DNA from: Candidatus Pacearchaeota archaeon
GTDB taxonomy: Archaea > Nanobdellota > Nanobdellia > Pacearchaeales > GW2011-AR1
Direction: 5' to 3'
Length of the DNA: 14,381 nt
Assembly: GCA_026395775.1 (NCBI GenBank)
Contig: JAPLYA010000047.1
Coordinates: 1 to 14,381, forward strand
Shown: piece by piece, positions 1-6,569 of the stretch
Numbering within the stretch: the first letter of the stretch is position 1
How the letters are laid out: every line of letters begins with the position of its first letter
Notes under the pieces: generated by a model
What the model was told of the DNA's origin: nothing
The model's input: only the letters and a program-made list of their open reading frames with translations
Database searches by the model: none
Translations under genes and position numbers: made by a program

Positions 1-1
1 G

Positions 2-322
2 ATTGAATCTTCAATCGATAGATTACTAGAAAAGGCAAAAAAAGACAAGAAAATTTCCTCAATCCCAGATGCTCCAAAAATAAAAATAGACAAAATTCGC
101 GAAGTTTACAAGAAAAATCCAGATGTACTAAAAGCAATGGATTTGCTTGATTTTTTCAAGAAAGTTCCAGAACTAGAAAAAACAAGAGATGGCGAATTTA
201 GGAAGAATGTAGCTCTAAAAATTCTCTATCGCGGAGAGTGGATTGAAGTTAATCTCGACAAGCTAAAAGAGTATAACGAGGCATTAGAAAGATTTATCAC
301 ATATATCAAGCAGATTCTTTAG
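2..322 (+). CDS. C-terminal part of an unknown protein (5' end outside window)
   Basis: The reading frame is open from the left edge to a TAG at 320-322, giving 106 visible residues. The ATG at 137 is internal: the frame reads on upstream without a stop in similar lysine-rich, helical sequence (IDRLLEKAKKDKK...), so the gene surely begins before the window. The visible part is highly charged, without membrane segments or cysteines, and ends in an amphipathic helix (LKEYNEALERFITYIKQI). I do not recognise the family and assign no function. It is convergent with the small gene at 342-563, only 19 nt away. Confidence is high that it codes, nil on its role. Confidence 0.75.
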   Translation: MESSIDRLLEKAKKDKKISSIPDAPKIKIDKIREVYKKNPDVLKAMDLLDFFKKVPELEKTRDGEFRKNVALKILYRGEWIEVNLDKLKEYNEALERFITYIKQIL

Positions 323-341
323 AATTTATGTTTAGAAAGTT

Positions 342-563
342 CTATCTTCTTGTTTCAGGCCCCATTGTTAATTCATCCTCAAAGGCTTGTCTATACTTCT
401 GATCCCCAACATAACCTAAAATCTTTGCTGCTGCATAACAACAAACCCCCACTAAGACCGGAGTAGTTGCTCTTAAACTCGCAGAAATCGCAGCCAATCC
501 AACGCCCGTAACTTCGCCAGCTACTTGAAGCCTTTTCATAAATTCATAATCATTAATTCTCAT
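342..563 (-). CDS. Small hypothetical membrane-associated protein
   Basis: A 73-residue protein beginning MRINDYEFMKRLQ, with a hydrophobic stretch of about 35 residues (VTGVGLAAISASL, then TPVLVGVCCYAAAKILGYV) that could form one or two membrane helices, followed by a charged tail (DQKYRQAFEDEL). Start choice: the frame can be extended to a TTG at 608. However, a TATA-like CTTTAAAAA (plus-strand 627-635) predicts transcription start near 604, inside that extension. The ATG at 563 is preceded by GGGAAGAAAT, a weak ribosome-binding site, so I use it; the ATG at 539 is also possible. No family recognised. It diverges from the MinD-type gene across about 250 nt. Confidence 0.5.
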   Translation of the reverse strand: MRINDYEFMKRLQVAGEVTGVGLAAISASLRATTPVLVGVCCYAAAKILGYVGDQKYRQAFEDELTMGPETRR

Positions 564-608
564 ATTTCTTCCCAGAATCCTAAGACGATTCTTTATTCCT
601 CGCCTCAA

Positions 609-811
609 AAAACCAATAACCTTAAACTTTAAAAACCTTTGCTTATGTATATATTAATAAAATATTAAGTTAAAAAGAAAAGCTTCAAGTTAAAGTAGGG
701 AGTTGTAAGTTATATAATTAAACCAATTAACCCAATTTTTCCTGCAACTAAAGAGTTTTCAATTTAACAATAAATAAATAATTAAAATACTAAAATTTAT
801 CCAGCAATAAA
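609..811. other. Divergent intergenic region upstream of the MinD-type gene
   Basis: About 200 nt, strongly AT-rich. It contains TATA-like candidates (TATATAATTA at 711-720 and several AT runs near 775-797), none at an unambiguous distance from the ATG at 812. No RNA gene or repeat was recognised here. Confidence 0.4.
627..635 (-). promoter_or_regulatory. TATA-like box for the small membrane protein gene
   Basis: On the minus strand this reads TTTTTAAAG. Spacing of about 27 nt puts the transcription start near 604, giving a leader of about 40 nt to the ATG at 563. Seen by eye only. Confidence 0.35.
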
Positions 812-1573
812 ATGTCAACAGTTTATGCTATCATTTCAGGAAAAGGAGGAGTTGGAAAAACCAGTTCTGCAGTAAACCTAGGAGCAGCCCTAAATAAGTT
901 TAAGGAAGATGTCGTAATAGTAGATGCCAATCTTACAACCCCAAATCTCGGCTTATACTTCGGGGCTCCAATTGTCCCTGTAAATCTGAATCATGTTCTT
1001 CAAAATAAAGCAGAAATAGGAGAAGCTATTTATGAGCACGAATCAGGAACCAAGATTATCCCTAGTTCTTTATCTTTAAAAGATGTAAAGAAAATAGATT
1101 CAAAAAAAATGGAAGAAATAACAAAAGATCTAAAGAAGATTTCAAATTATATAATCCTAGATTCAGCAGCTGGTTTAGGAGAAGAAGCGAAATTCGCTAT
1201 AAATTCAGCTGACGAGATAATAGTTGTCGCAAATCCCAATATTTTATCAGTAACAGATGCACTCAAAACAATCACTTTAGCAAAAGAGCTTAACAAACAA
1301 GTAAAAGGGGTTATAGTAACGAGAGTTTCAGGTGATAGAAACGAAATGCCTCTTCAAAGCATAAAGGAAATGCTAGAAGTTCCTATTCTTGGCATAATTC
1401 CAGAAGATAAGGCAATTGGAGAATCCCTAGCCAAAAAAAATGCAGTTGTCCACACCAGACCAGGTTCAAAATCAGCCCAGGCTTACCTAGATTTAGCAGC
1501 TAAAATTCTGGGCAAAACAAGAAAACCAGATACTTTTAGTGTAAGATTCTTGAAAGCAGTAGGTTTGAGATAA
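812..1573 (+). CDS. MinD-type P-loop ATPase (ParA/MinD/Mrp superfamily)
   Basis: The 253-residue protein has the deviant Walker A motif SGKGGVGKT (residues 9-17), with the signature lysine K11 that defines ParA/MinD ATPases. It also has a switch I motif with D38 (VDANLTTPNLG) and a switch II/Walker B of the DSPAG type (IILDSAAG, D117). In this family ATP binding drives dimerisation and membrane or DNA association, used to place division, motility or chromosome machinery. The C-terminus (SVRFLKAVGLR) could be an amphipathic membrane-targeting helix like that of MinD; this is inference. No MinE, MinC or ParB partner is in the window, so cargo cannot be named. Length fits archaeal MinD paralogues (about 250-270). 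Mrp/ApbC is less likely: no CxxC cluster-binding motif is present. The first in-frame ATG is used. Confidence 0.88.
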   Translation: MSTVYAIISGKGGVGKTSSAVNLGAALNKFKEDVVIVDANLTTPNLGLYFGAPIVPVNLNHVLQNKAEIGEAIYEHESGTKIIPSSLSLKDVKKIDSKKMEEITKDLKKISNYIILDSAAGLGEEAKFAINSADEIIVVANPNILSVTDALKTITLAKELNKQVKGVIVTRVSGDRNEMPLQSIKEMLEVPILGIIPEDKAIGESLAKKNAVVHTRPGSKSAQAYLDLAAKILGKTRKPDTFSVRFLKAVGLR

Positions 1574-1623
1574 TTCTAGTTTTCAGTAATATTTCTAGGA
1601 ATTCAATTACCCCCCGCCAATTG

Positions 1624-1671
1624 CACAATTATCAAGTATACAAAAGCATCGGCTTATTTTTTACTTCTCAG
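1624..1671 (+). repeat. Intergenic TATAC/TCTCA element, copy 1
   Basis: Core begins CACAATTA, then TATAC exactly 13 nt later (1637) and TCTCA 29 nt after that (1666-1670). Between them is a mini-hairpin AAGC-ATCG-GCTT (1644-1655). A CAATTACCC motif at 1604-1612 may be part of the unit. It lies between the convergent MinD-type gene and tRNA-Val. Copies 2-5 are at 7575, 9126, 10079 and 11337. Confidence 0.75.
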
Positions 1672-1690
1672 CATCAATAAAGTAACAAAA

Positions 1691-1762
1691 TGGGCCCGCA
1701 AGGAATCGAACCTTGAACCTTCTCGACGTGAACGAGACATTGTGCCATTGAACCACGAGCCC
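1691..1762 (-). tRNA. tRNA-Val (anticodon CAC)
   Basis: A full cloverleaf can be drawn on the minus strand. Acceptor GGGCUCG pairs with CGGGCCC (one G-U). The D stem is GUU/AAU. The anticodon stem UCUCG/CGAGA encloses loop UUCACGU, with anticodon CAC at 1728-1730. The variable loop is AGGUU; T stem CAAGG/CCUUG has loop UUCGAUU; the discriminator is A. CCA is not encoded and no intron is visible. CAC reads GUG valine codons. The gene sits 125 nt downstream of MetRS on the same strand. Confidence 0.93.
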
Positions 1763-1887
1763 TTAATTTATAGACAACTGCGCTACTTATGTTACATTTA
1801 TTTTGCAGTTCTCTATCTGTATAACTGCGCAAAAATATTATCTATCCCCGCAGTTATCCATAATCAAGAAATCTCTAGTTTAAAATT
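1763..1887 (-). promoter_or_regulatory. Alternating AACTGC/GCAGTT inverted repeats between MetRS and tRNA-Val
   Basis: In the minus-strand direction, the spacer holds ATAACTGCG and then CGCAGTTAT, a perfect 9-bp stem (plus-strand 1822-1857). These are followed by GAACTGC and GCGCAGTTGT, which can pair six bases. The middle copies can also pair with each other, so two mutually exclusive folds exist. This could be processing or termination signals between metG and the tRNA; function is inference. Confidence 0.4.
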
Positions 1888-3747
1888 TTATCTAACTCTA
1901 GCTCCCAACTCTATCTCAGAATCAGGCTGAATTAATCTCACTTTAGACTCATCTTCATTCACAGCAGCAAGTATCATTCCTCTGCTTTCAATTCCCCTCA
2001 TCATTCTGCTAGCTAAATTCACAAAAAGAATACATTTCTTATTCTTGAGTTCATCTTTAGAATAAAACTTCTTCAAACCCGCGCAAACCACTCTTTTCTC
2101 TTTGCCAATGTCAATTGTAAGCTTATACAGCTTGTCTGCATTCTCTATATCTTCAACTTTTATTATTTTTCCCACTCTTAAATCAAGTTTTTCCCAGTCC
2201 CCATATTGAACAATTTCACTCATTGTAGCAATTCCCTCAATCTTCTCAATTTTTTCAGCTTTATTAACTTTTTCTTCTTGCTTCTCATCAACTTCGATTT
2301 TCCTGAACAAAATTTCAGCTTTTCTTATCTTGCCAATTTTAAGTGGCTTCTTTAACTCTTTAAAATCAATTTTAAAATTAAAAACCTTGGATATTTTCTC
2401 ACAAGTTTCAGGAATAAAAGCCCAAAGTAAGATAGCCAAGGCTTTTATTGAATCAGCTAGCTCATAAAGCTTTTTCTTATCTCCAGATTTCCAGAGTTCA
2501 TTCTCCTGAACATATAAATTGCAAGAATCAACAAACTCAAATATCAAGTTTAAAGCCTTATCAAGCTCATAATTTTCAATCAAACTTGAGATCTCTTTAA
2601 CTTTCAACTTCTTCACAAGCTTATTTTCTGTCTTTACCAGTCCATATTTTTCAGCAAGAGCTGAAACTCTAGAAACTAAGTTGCCAAGTTTGTCAGCAAG
2701 CTCAGAATTATTCCTTTCAACCAAAGCTTTTTCTGAAAAGTCGCCGTCATCTCCAAAAGGAATTGTTCTCATAAGAATATATCTAATAGAATCTGCATCA
2801 TATTTTTTTCTTAATTCAATTGGATTTACAACATTGCCAAGGGATTTTGACATTTTCTGTCCATTAACTGTTAAAAATCCATGGACAATAACTTCTTTTG
2901 GCAATTTAATTCCTGCAGATAATAACATTCCAGGCCAAATCCCCGTATGAAATCTTAGCATGTCCTTGCCAACAACATGAACATCTGCAGGCCAATATTT
3001 CTTGTATTTTTTATCAGGATATCCTATTCCCGTAATATAATTAGTAAGTGCATCTGGCCAGACGTATAAAACTTGATTTTCATCACCAGGAACAGGAATA
3101 CCCCAAGGTAAATGTTTTTTATCTCTTGAAAAGCTTACATCAGTTAAACCATCTTTGATTAAAGATAAGAAATCATTCTTCCATTTTTCAGGGGTAATTT
3201 TAAGCTTATCTTTTTTAATTAGATTTATAATTTTATCTGAATATTTTGAAAGTTTAAAAAAATAATTTTCTTCTTCTATTAATTCAGGAGTTAAATTTGG
3301 ATGATTTGGACATTTTCCATCTATCAAATCTTTTTCAATTACAAATCTCTCGCAACCATAACAATAATTGCCTTTGTATTTTTTCTTATAAATATCTCTT
3401 TTTTTTGCTAAGATTTTCCATAAATTAATAACTCCAGGCCAATGAGCTTTTTTATCAGTTGTCCTGATAAAATAATTATTAGAAATATTCAGAACTTTTG
3501 TAAGCTCCCTGAAATAATCTGAGTTTTTATCAACAAATTGCTGAGGAGTCAAACCAACCTCCTTAGCCATTTTATAATTTTTTACACCATGTTCATCTGT
3601 TCCTGTCAAGAAAAAAACATCTTCACCAAGAAGAGAGTGCCATCTAGCTAAAACATCTGCCTGAACAATCTCCAAAGCAAAACCTATATGTGGAGGGGCA
3701 TTTGCATAGGGTATCGTTGTAGTAATGTAAAATTTCTTATTTTTCAT
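1888..3747 (-). CDS. metG: Methionyl-tRNA synthetase with C-terminal tRNA-binding OB fold
   Basis: Charges tRNA-Met with methionine in the cytoplasm. The 619 residues show the class I HIGH-like motif (PPHIGF, 18-23) and KMSKS at 298-302. A zinc-knuckle of the form C129-x2-C132 ... C146-x2-H149 sits in the connective peptide. An anticodon-binding helical region follows. Residues from about 509 form an EMAPII/Trbp111-like tRNA-binding domain (LDLRVGKIIKVEDIENADKLY...). The single-knuckle layout and YCYGCERF/EENYFF sequence resemble bacterial MetRS (Thermus-like) rather than the usual archaeal enzyme, which has two knuckles; this is a by-eye judgement. The fused C-terminal domain replaces a separate tRNA-binding protein. 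A minus-strand TTTTTATATT box at 3767-3776 places transcription start at the ATG. Upstream genes on the same strand end 34 nt away. Confidence 0.96.
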   Translation of the reverse strand: MKNKKFYITTTIPYANAPPHIGFALEIVQADVLARWHSLLGEDVFFLTGTDEHGVKNYKMAKEVGLTPQQFVDKNSDYFRELTKVLNISNNYFIRTTDKKAHWPGVINLWKILAKKRDIYKKKYKGNYCYGCERFVIEKDLIDGKCPNHPNLTPELIEEENYFFKLSKYSDKIINLIKKDKLKITPEKWKNDFLSLIKDGLTDVSFSRDKKHLPWGIPVPGDENQVLYVWPDALTNYITGIGYPDKKYKKYWPADVHVVGKDMLRFHTGIWPGMLLSAGIKLPKEVIVHGFLTVNGQKMSKSLGNVVNPIELRKKYDADSIRYILMRTIPFGDDGDFSEKALVERNNSELADKLGNLVSRVSALAEKYGLVKTENKLVKKLKVKEISSLIENYELDKALNLIFEFVDSCNLYVQENELWKSGDKKKLYELADSIKALAILLWAFIPETCEKISKVFNFKIDFKELKKPLKIGKIRKAEILFRKIEVDEKQEEKVNKAEKIEKIEGIATMSEIVQYGDWEKLDLRVGKIIKVEDIENADKLYKLTIDIGKEKRVVCAGLKKFYSKDELKNKKCILFVNLASRMMRGIESRGMILAAVNEDESKVRLIQPDSEIELGARVR

Positions 3748-3766
3748 AAGAAAGCTATAAAACCAG

Positions 3767-3776
3767 AATATAAAAA
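3767..3776 (-). promoter_or_regulatory. TATA-like box for metG
   Basis: Minus-strand TTTTTATATT centred about 25 nt before the metG ATG, lying in the 34-nt gap after the previous gene. It suggests metG can be transcribed leaderless from its own promoter. Confidence 0.45.
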
Positions 3777-3781
3777 ACTAA

Positions 3782-4024
3782 CTAATCCCCAATAATCCCA
3801 ACCATCCGGATTCTCTTTGCTCGAAATCCTTTTGGAGTTCTTTTTGCTGAGACAGCATAAACATCATACCCTTCTTCATTTCCAGATATAAACTTAGCAT
3901 CGGTAAATCGGGGATTATACCCCTTTCTTTGTAATTCTCTTCCAAGTTGCCCCGCTTCTTCAACACTAGGAACAGTTTTATAAACAACACGTTCTAATCT
4001 GCCTTCATCTTCTCTTTTTGCCAT
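3782..4024 (-). CDS. Small basic hypothetical protein, second gene of TrmB-linked operon
   Basis: An 80-residue protein beginning MAKREDEGRLERVVYKTV and ending RIRMVGIIGD, without membrane segments or cysteines. The middle (VEEAGQLGRELQRKGYNPRF) looks like a helix-strand unit. The ATG at 4024 is chosen over an in-frame TTG at 4039 because GGAG lies just upstream of it (GGAGTGAAAATG); the TTG has no such site. The upstream gene stops at 4040, so the two are 15 nt apart and almost certainly co-transcribed, with the Shine-Dalgarno serving an internal cistron. I do not recognise the family. An overlapping frame at 3778-3990 is taken as a shadow. Confidence 0.65.
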   Translation of the reverse strand: MAKREDEGRLERVVYKTVPSVEEAGQLGRELQRKGYNPRFTDAKFISGNEEGYDVYAVSAKRTPKGFRAKRIRMVGIIGD

Positions 4025-4039
4025 TTTCACTCCTTTCAA

Positions 4040-5005
4040 TTATCTCCACCTATAAGCCTGAACATCCCCATCCCTGCATGCTCTTGAATAAAAAGTCCTG
4101 TCATGCCCTAAAGCTAGAACAAAATTCCACAATCCAATTTCTTTTTCAGCTCTATTTGGCTTTCTCAACTTATCTTCGCATAACAAATTTGTGTCTTTTA
4201 CTAAAACATTATTTTCCAATTTCAAGTAATAATCCACTGTTTCTTGGCTTGGAATTGCAAACTGGCTCATTTGTAAAGGGATAATATTCATTTCTTGCCA
4301 TTGCTGCTGTATTAACTCCAAATAAGCTGCAATTTCATGACAACAAGAGTTAACAATACCCGAGCTTTCCTTGTCGTCAGTATATTTGTATCTTATGTTA
4401 AATCTCTTGCTTCCACAAGAATGATCTGAACCAATATTTAAAGTAACCCCATATTTTTCAGGACAATCGATCATTGGAACAGAAACAAGTTTAAGTTGAA
4501 TTCTCTCTTCATCTTTAGTTCTCGAAGGAACTTCAGCTACAACTTCTGCTCCATCAAGTCTAACTCTTGCTGAATCAGAATAAGCTTTAACTTTTATGCC
4601 TGCTCCACTCACTTGATGGGCATATGCAAAAATTCTAGCTCCCTCCAAACATTCCACCAAAGAAACTTTTCTCTTTCTCCTGTCTCTACCTAAAGGCAAG
4701 AAGCTATAACCACAGTAATTTCTAGTGTCAATATCATTAAAAGCTTGCTCTCTTAACTGAACCGGAGTCTTGCCTTCTCTTATCGCTTGCTCCAAAGAAT
4801 AAACTCTCTTTAGCTTAACCTCATATCCGTGCTTCATGAACTTTCTTGCTGATTCATAACCCCTAGGGACTAAAGTCTCCTGAAGAATAACAAACTGGTC
4901 TGTCTGCAACCCAACAAGATCAGCAAGGCTAACAGTTTCAACTAAATTCTTTCTTTTAATTTCAGCTTTTGTTTGCTGTCGAAAAAAGGGTTTTTTAATT
5001 GTCAT
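4040..5005 (-). CDS. Unknown 321-residue Cys/His-containing protein, divergent from TrmB-like regulator
   Basis: Family not recognised. The N-terminal third is basic and probably helical (KAEIKRKNLVETVSLADL..., with RDRRKRK near residue 110). The middle (about 120-220) is strand-rich with repeated Val/Lys patterns (GAGIKVKAYSDSARVRL, AEVVAEVPSRT, LKLVSVPMIDCPEKYG). Around residues 194-228, HSCGSKRFN and NSCCHEIAAYLELI bring together Cys and His residues that could bind a metal; this is inference. The C-terminus is mixed and ends QAYRWR. No signal peptide or membrane helix is visible. It is the first gene of a two-gene operon and diverges from the TrmB-like gene; the 96-nt gap holds a palindromic operator, so regulation by that protein is likely. 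Confidence 0.7.
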   Translation of the reverse strand: MTIKKPFFRQQTKAEIKRKNLVETVSLADLVGLQTDQFVILQETLVPRGYESARKFMKHGYEVKLKRVYSLEQAIREGKTPVQLREQAFNDIDTRNYCGYSFLPLGRDRRKRKVSLVECLEGARIFAYAHQVSGAGIKVKAYSDSARVRLDGAEVVAEVPSRTKDEERIQLKLVSVPMIDCPEKYGVTLNIGSDHSCGSKRFNIRYKYTDDKESSGIVNSCCHEIAAYLELIQQQWQEMNIIPLQMSQFAIPSQETVDYYLKLENNVLVKDTNLLCEDKLRKPNRAEKEIGLWNFVLALGHDRTFYSRACRDGDVQAYRWR

Positions 5006-5044
5006 GTTGAATTAGCAAAATAAAACCGGCAAATAAGGTTATGT

Positions 5045-5060
5045 GGTGATTTTTATCACC
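5045..5060. promoter_or_regulatory. Palindromic operator candidate GGTGAT-N4-ATCACC
   Basis: A perfect 6-bp inverted repeat with a TTTT spacer, midway in the divergent gap between the 321-residue gene and the TrmB-like gene. It lies about 10 bp upstream of the TATA box of the + gene, and also upstream of a TTATTT box (5033-5038) for the - gene. Short inverted repeats beside the promoter are typical TrmB-family binding sites. A dimeric winged-helix protein here could control both directions. Confidence 0.6.
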
Positions 5061-5070
5061 CCATTAGTAA

Positions 5071-5080
5071 GATATAAAAA
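5071..5080 (+). promoter_or_regulatory. TATA box of the TrmB-like gene
   Basis: GATATAAAAA centred about 26 nt before the ATG at 5102, predicting a leaderless transcript. Confidence 0.55.
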
Positions 5081-5101
5081 GCCAAGAAAGCTAATAATAG
5101 T

Positions 5102-5803
5102 ATGAACATACAAATCCTTCAGGAATCCGGCTTAACCCATAATGAGTCTTTAGTTTATTCAGCACTACTGGAGCTCGGTCCGAGTCTAGCCGGACAAATT
5201 TCAAGAAAATCCGGCTTGCATAGAAGAACAGTCTATGATACAACAGAAATGCTAATAAAAAAAGGACTGGTGGGTTATATTCTCAAAAACAACAGAAGAT
5301 TATTCCAAGCGTCTTCCCCAAATAAGTTCCTAGATATTTTAAAAGAAAAAGAAACAACAATCCAGCAATCCCTGCCAGAAATGCTTTCTTTCTACCAGAA
5401 AACAAAAGAAAAAGAAGAAACAAATTTTTACAAAGGCAAGCAGGGACTAAAAACAGTTTTTCAAGAACAGCTTGAAGAAAAAGAAATTCTGATTCTTGGG
5501 GCTTCTAGTTCAGCATTTGAAGTTCTCCCCTTTTATTTCAAATGGTATGATCTAGCTAGAAAAAAGAAGAAAATTCATGCAAGAATCATCTCAAGTGACA
5601 AACTTCCAAAAATCCCTCTAGCTGAAATTCGCTATCTCCCGGAAAAATATTCCTCCCCATTAGCAATTAATATCTACGGAGATAAAGTTGCCATCATCTT
5701 GTGGAGCAAAGAGAATCCAATAGCAATAGTCATAAAAGACAAAGCAATAGCAGAAGGCTACAGAAAATATTTTGAGCTAGTTTGGAAGACAGCAAGAGCC
5801 TAA
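5102..5803 (+). CDS. TrmB-family transcriptional regulator
   Basis: The 233-residue protein starts with the TrmB-type winged helix (LQESGLTHNESLVYSALLELG, then AGQISRKSGLHRRTVYDTTEMLIKKGLVGYI, about residues 5-65). A coiled helical linker with Lys/Glu pairs follows (about 78-105), then a C-terminal domain of the phospholipase-D-like fold seen in this family (FYKGKQGLKTVFQEQL, EILILGASSSAFEVLPFYFKWYDLARKKK). Known relatives are sugar- or metabolite-sensing repressors/activators in archaea. Here the effector cannot be named: no sugar ABC genes are nearby. Autoregulation and control of the divergent operon through the palindrome at 5045-5060 is the natural reading. A TATA box 26 nt upstream suggests leaderless expression. 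Confidence 0.88.
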   Translation: MNIQILQESGLTHNESLVYSALLELGPSLAGQISRKSGLHRRTVYDTTEMLIKKGLVGYILKNNRRLFQASSPNKFLDILKEKETTIQQSLPEMLSFYQKTKEKEETNFYKGKQGLKTVFQEQLEEKEILILGASSSAFEVLPFYFKWYDLARKKKKIHARIISSDKLPKIPLAEIRYLPEKYSSPLAINIYGDKVAIILWSKENPIAIVIKDKAIAEGYRKYFELVWKTARA

Positions 5804-5847
5804 TTCTTTAAATATTTGTATCTATAAAGTGGTTACAAAATAGTAAG

Positions 5848-5856
5848 CTTTTTAAG
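5848..5856 (+). promoter_or_regulatory. TATA-like box for the HTH gene at 5886
   Basis: CTTTTTAAG centred 34 nt before the ATG; a leader of a few bases is expected. Confidence 0.4.
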
Positions 5857-5885
5857 GTTGGTTTTTCTGGGAATTTTGAAGAAAA

Positions 5886-6413
5886 ATGACACAATTAGAA
5901 TGTTTAGAGGATTTGCATACTCATCTTGTTTGCCAAAACATAAGAAGTTTGCAGAAAATTATAGCTGGAAGCCCCAGACCTAAGAAATATAAAAGATGGC
6001 TCGAGATAGAAAAAAGAGTTCAGGAACAATATAAAGTTCCCAGTTTACAAGATTGGCTTTTATATGAACATCAATTTGGAAGAAAATGTCTTCGAGATTT
6101 GGGGAAAGAGTTGGGGGTATCGGAGAGTCATCTCTATAATTTAATGGAAAAAATGAATATTCCTCGAAGAAATAAGTCAGAATCCATGATAGGAGAAAGA
6201 AATTTGGGGTATAACAAAATTGGTAGAAAAGATAAACAGGCACTTATAGACTTGATAAAAGAAGAAATTGAAGCGCATAGAGCAGGGAATTTAGAAAAAC
6301 TAAGTACAAATGCCGAACTAGCCCAACTTCTTCATGTTCATCCTAACAGCATAACAAACTATCTTTCAGGTATTTTAGAAGAAGATAGAGAATACAGAAT
6401 AAACGGGTATTAA
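5886..6413 (+). CDS. Helix-turn-helix protein, probably the N-terminal part of a disrupted nuclease gene
   Basis: A 175-residue protein with two helix-turn-helix-like segments: CLRDLGKELGVSESHLYNLM (about 74-93) and TNAELAQLLHVHPNSITNYL (about 141-160). Both resemble the small DNA-contact HTH modules attached to mobile nucleases rather than a free regulator. The stop codon TAA at 6411 falls exactly where a palindrome-rich insert begins (GGGTATTAACCCC...). The next gene lacks a natural start and begins inside a repeat. I infer that the two were once one homing-endonuclease-like protein. Alternatively it is an independent HTH protein. The neighbouring TrmB-like gene ends 82 nt upstream on the same strand. 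Confidence 0.6.
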   Translation: MTQLECLEDLHTHLVCQNIRSLQKIIAGSPRPKKYKRWLEIEKRVQEQYKVPSLQDWLLYEHQFGRKCLRDLGKELGVSESHLYNLMEKMNIPRRNKSESMIGERNLGYNKIGRKDKQALIDLIKEEIEAHRAGNLEKLSTNAELAQLLHVHPNSITNYLSGILEEDREYRINGY

Positions 6414-6414
6414 C

Positions 6415-6468
6415 CCCAGAGCAAGCTCTGGACACCGAACCACCACTTCCCCACAGCAAGCTGTGGGG
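6415..6468. repeat. Tandem GC-rich palindromes, flanked by GGGTATTA direct repeats
   Basis: Two related hairpins: CCAGAGC-AA-GCTCTGG (6417-6432) and CCCCACAGC-AA-GCTGTGGGG (6449-6468). The stems differ by paired changes (CAGAGC/GCTCTG versus CACAGC/GCTGTG). GGGTATTA occurs at 6405-6412 and again at 6466-6473. The block is far richer in GC than its surroundings and ends the HTH frame. REP-like elements or a palindromic insertion are plausible; no family is assigned. Confidence 0.7.
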
Positions 6469-6479
6469 TATTACAATAA

Positions 6480-6569
6480 ATAAAAACTCTTGAAAGACAA
6501 ACTGGAATAGAAAATGGGAGAAAATATGGCTCTATTGGAGGAATAAAAGGGGGGAGAATATCAGCGGAT
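6480..6569 (+). pseudogene. In-frame upstream remnant of the repeat/nuclease gene
   Basis: The same frame as the 6570 gene is open from just after a TAA at 6477-6479 and encodes TLERQTGIENGRKYGSIGG and a further GGRISAD. This matches the latter half of the 26-residue repeats but has no ATG, GTG or TTG in frame before 6570. It is best explained as a piece of an originally longer gene separated from 5886-6413 by the palindromes and a frameshift. Confidence 0.5.

Noticed and set aside
137..322. Taking ATG 137 as a complete 61-residue gene
   Set aside because: The frame is open to the left edge with continuous similar composition, so this is the end of a longer gene.
1742..1930. Short + strand frame over tRNA-Val and the metG 3' end
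   Set aside because: Overlaps a clear tRNA and MetRS coding sequence; no family signal.
2681..2950. Open frame on + strand inside metG
   Set aside because: Shadow of the strongly supported MetRS gene on the other strand.
3778..3990. Alternative 70-residue frame overlapping the small operon gene
   Set aside because: Lacks a ribosome-binding site and overlaps the frame that starts with GGAG-led ATG at 4024.
4018..4284. 88-residue + strand frame
   Set aside because: Antisense to the 321-residue gene, with no start signals.
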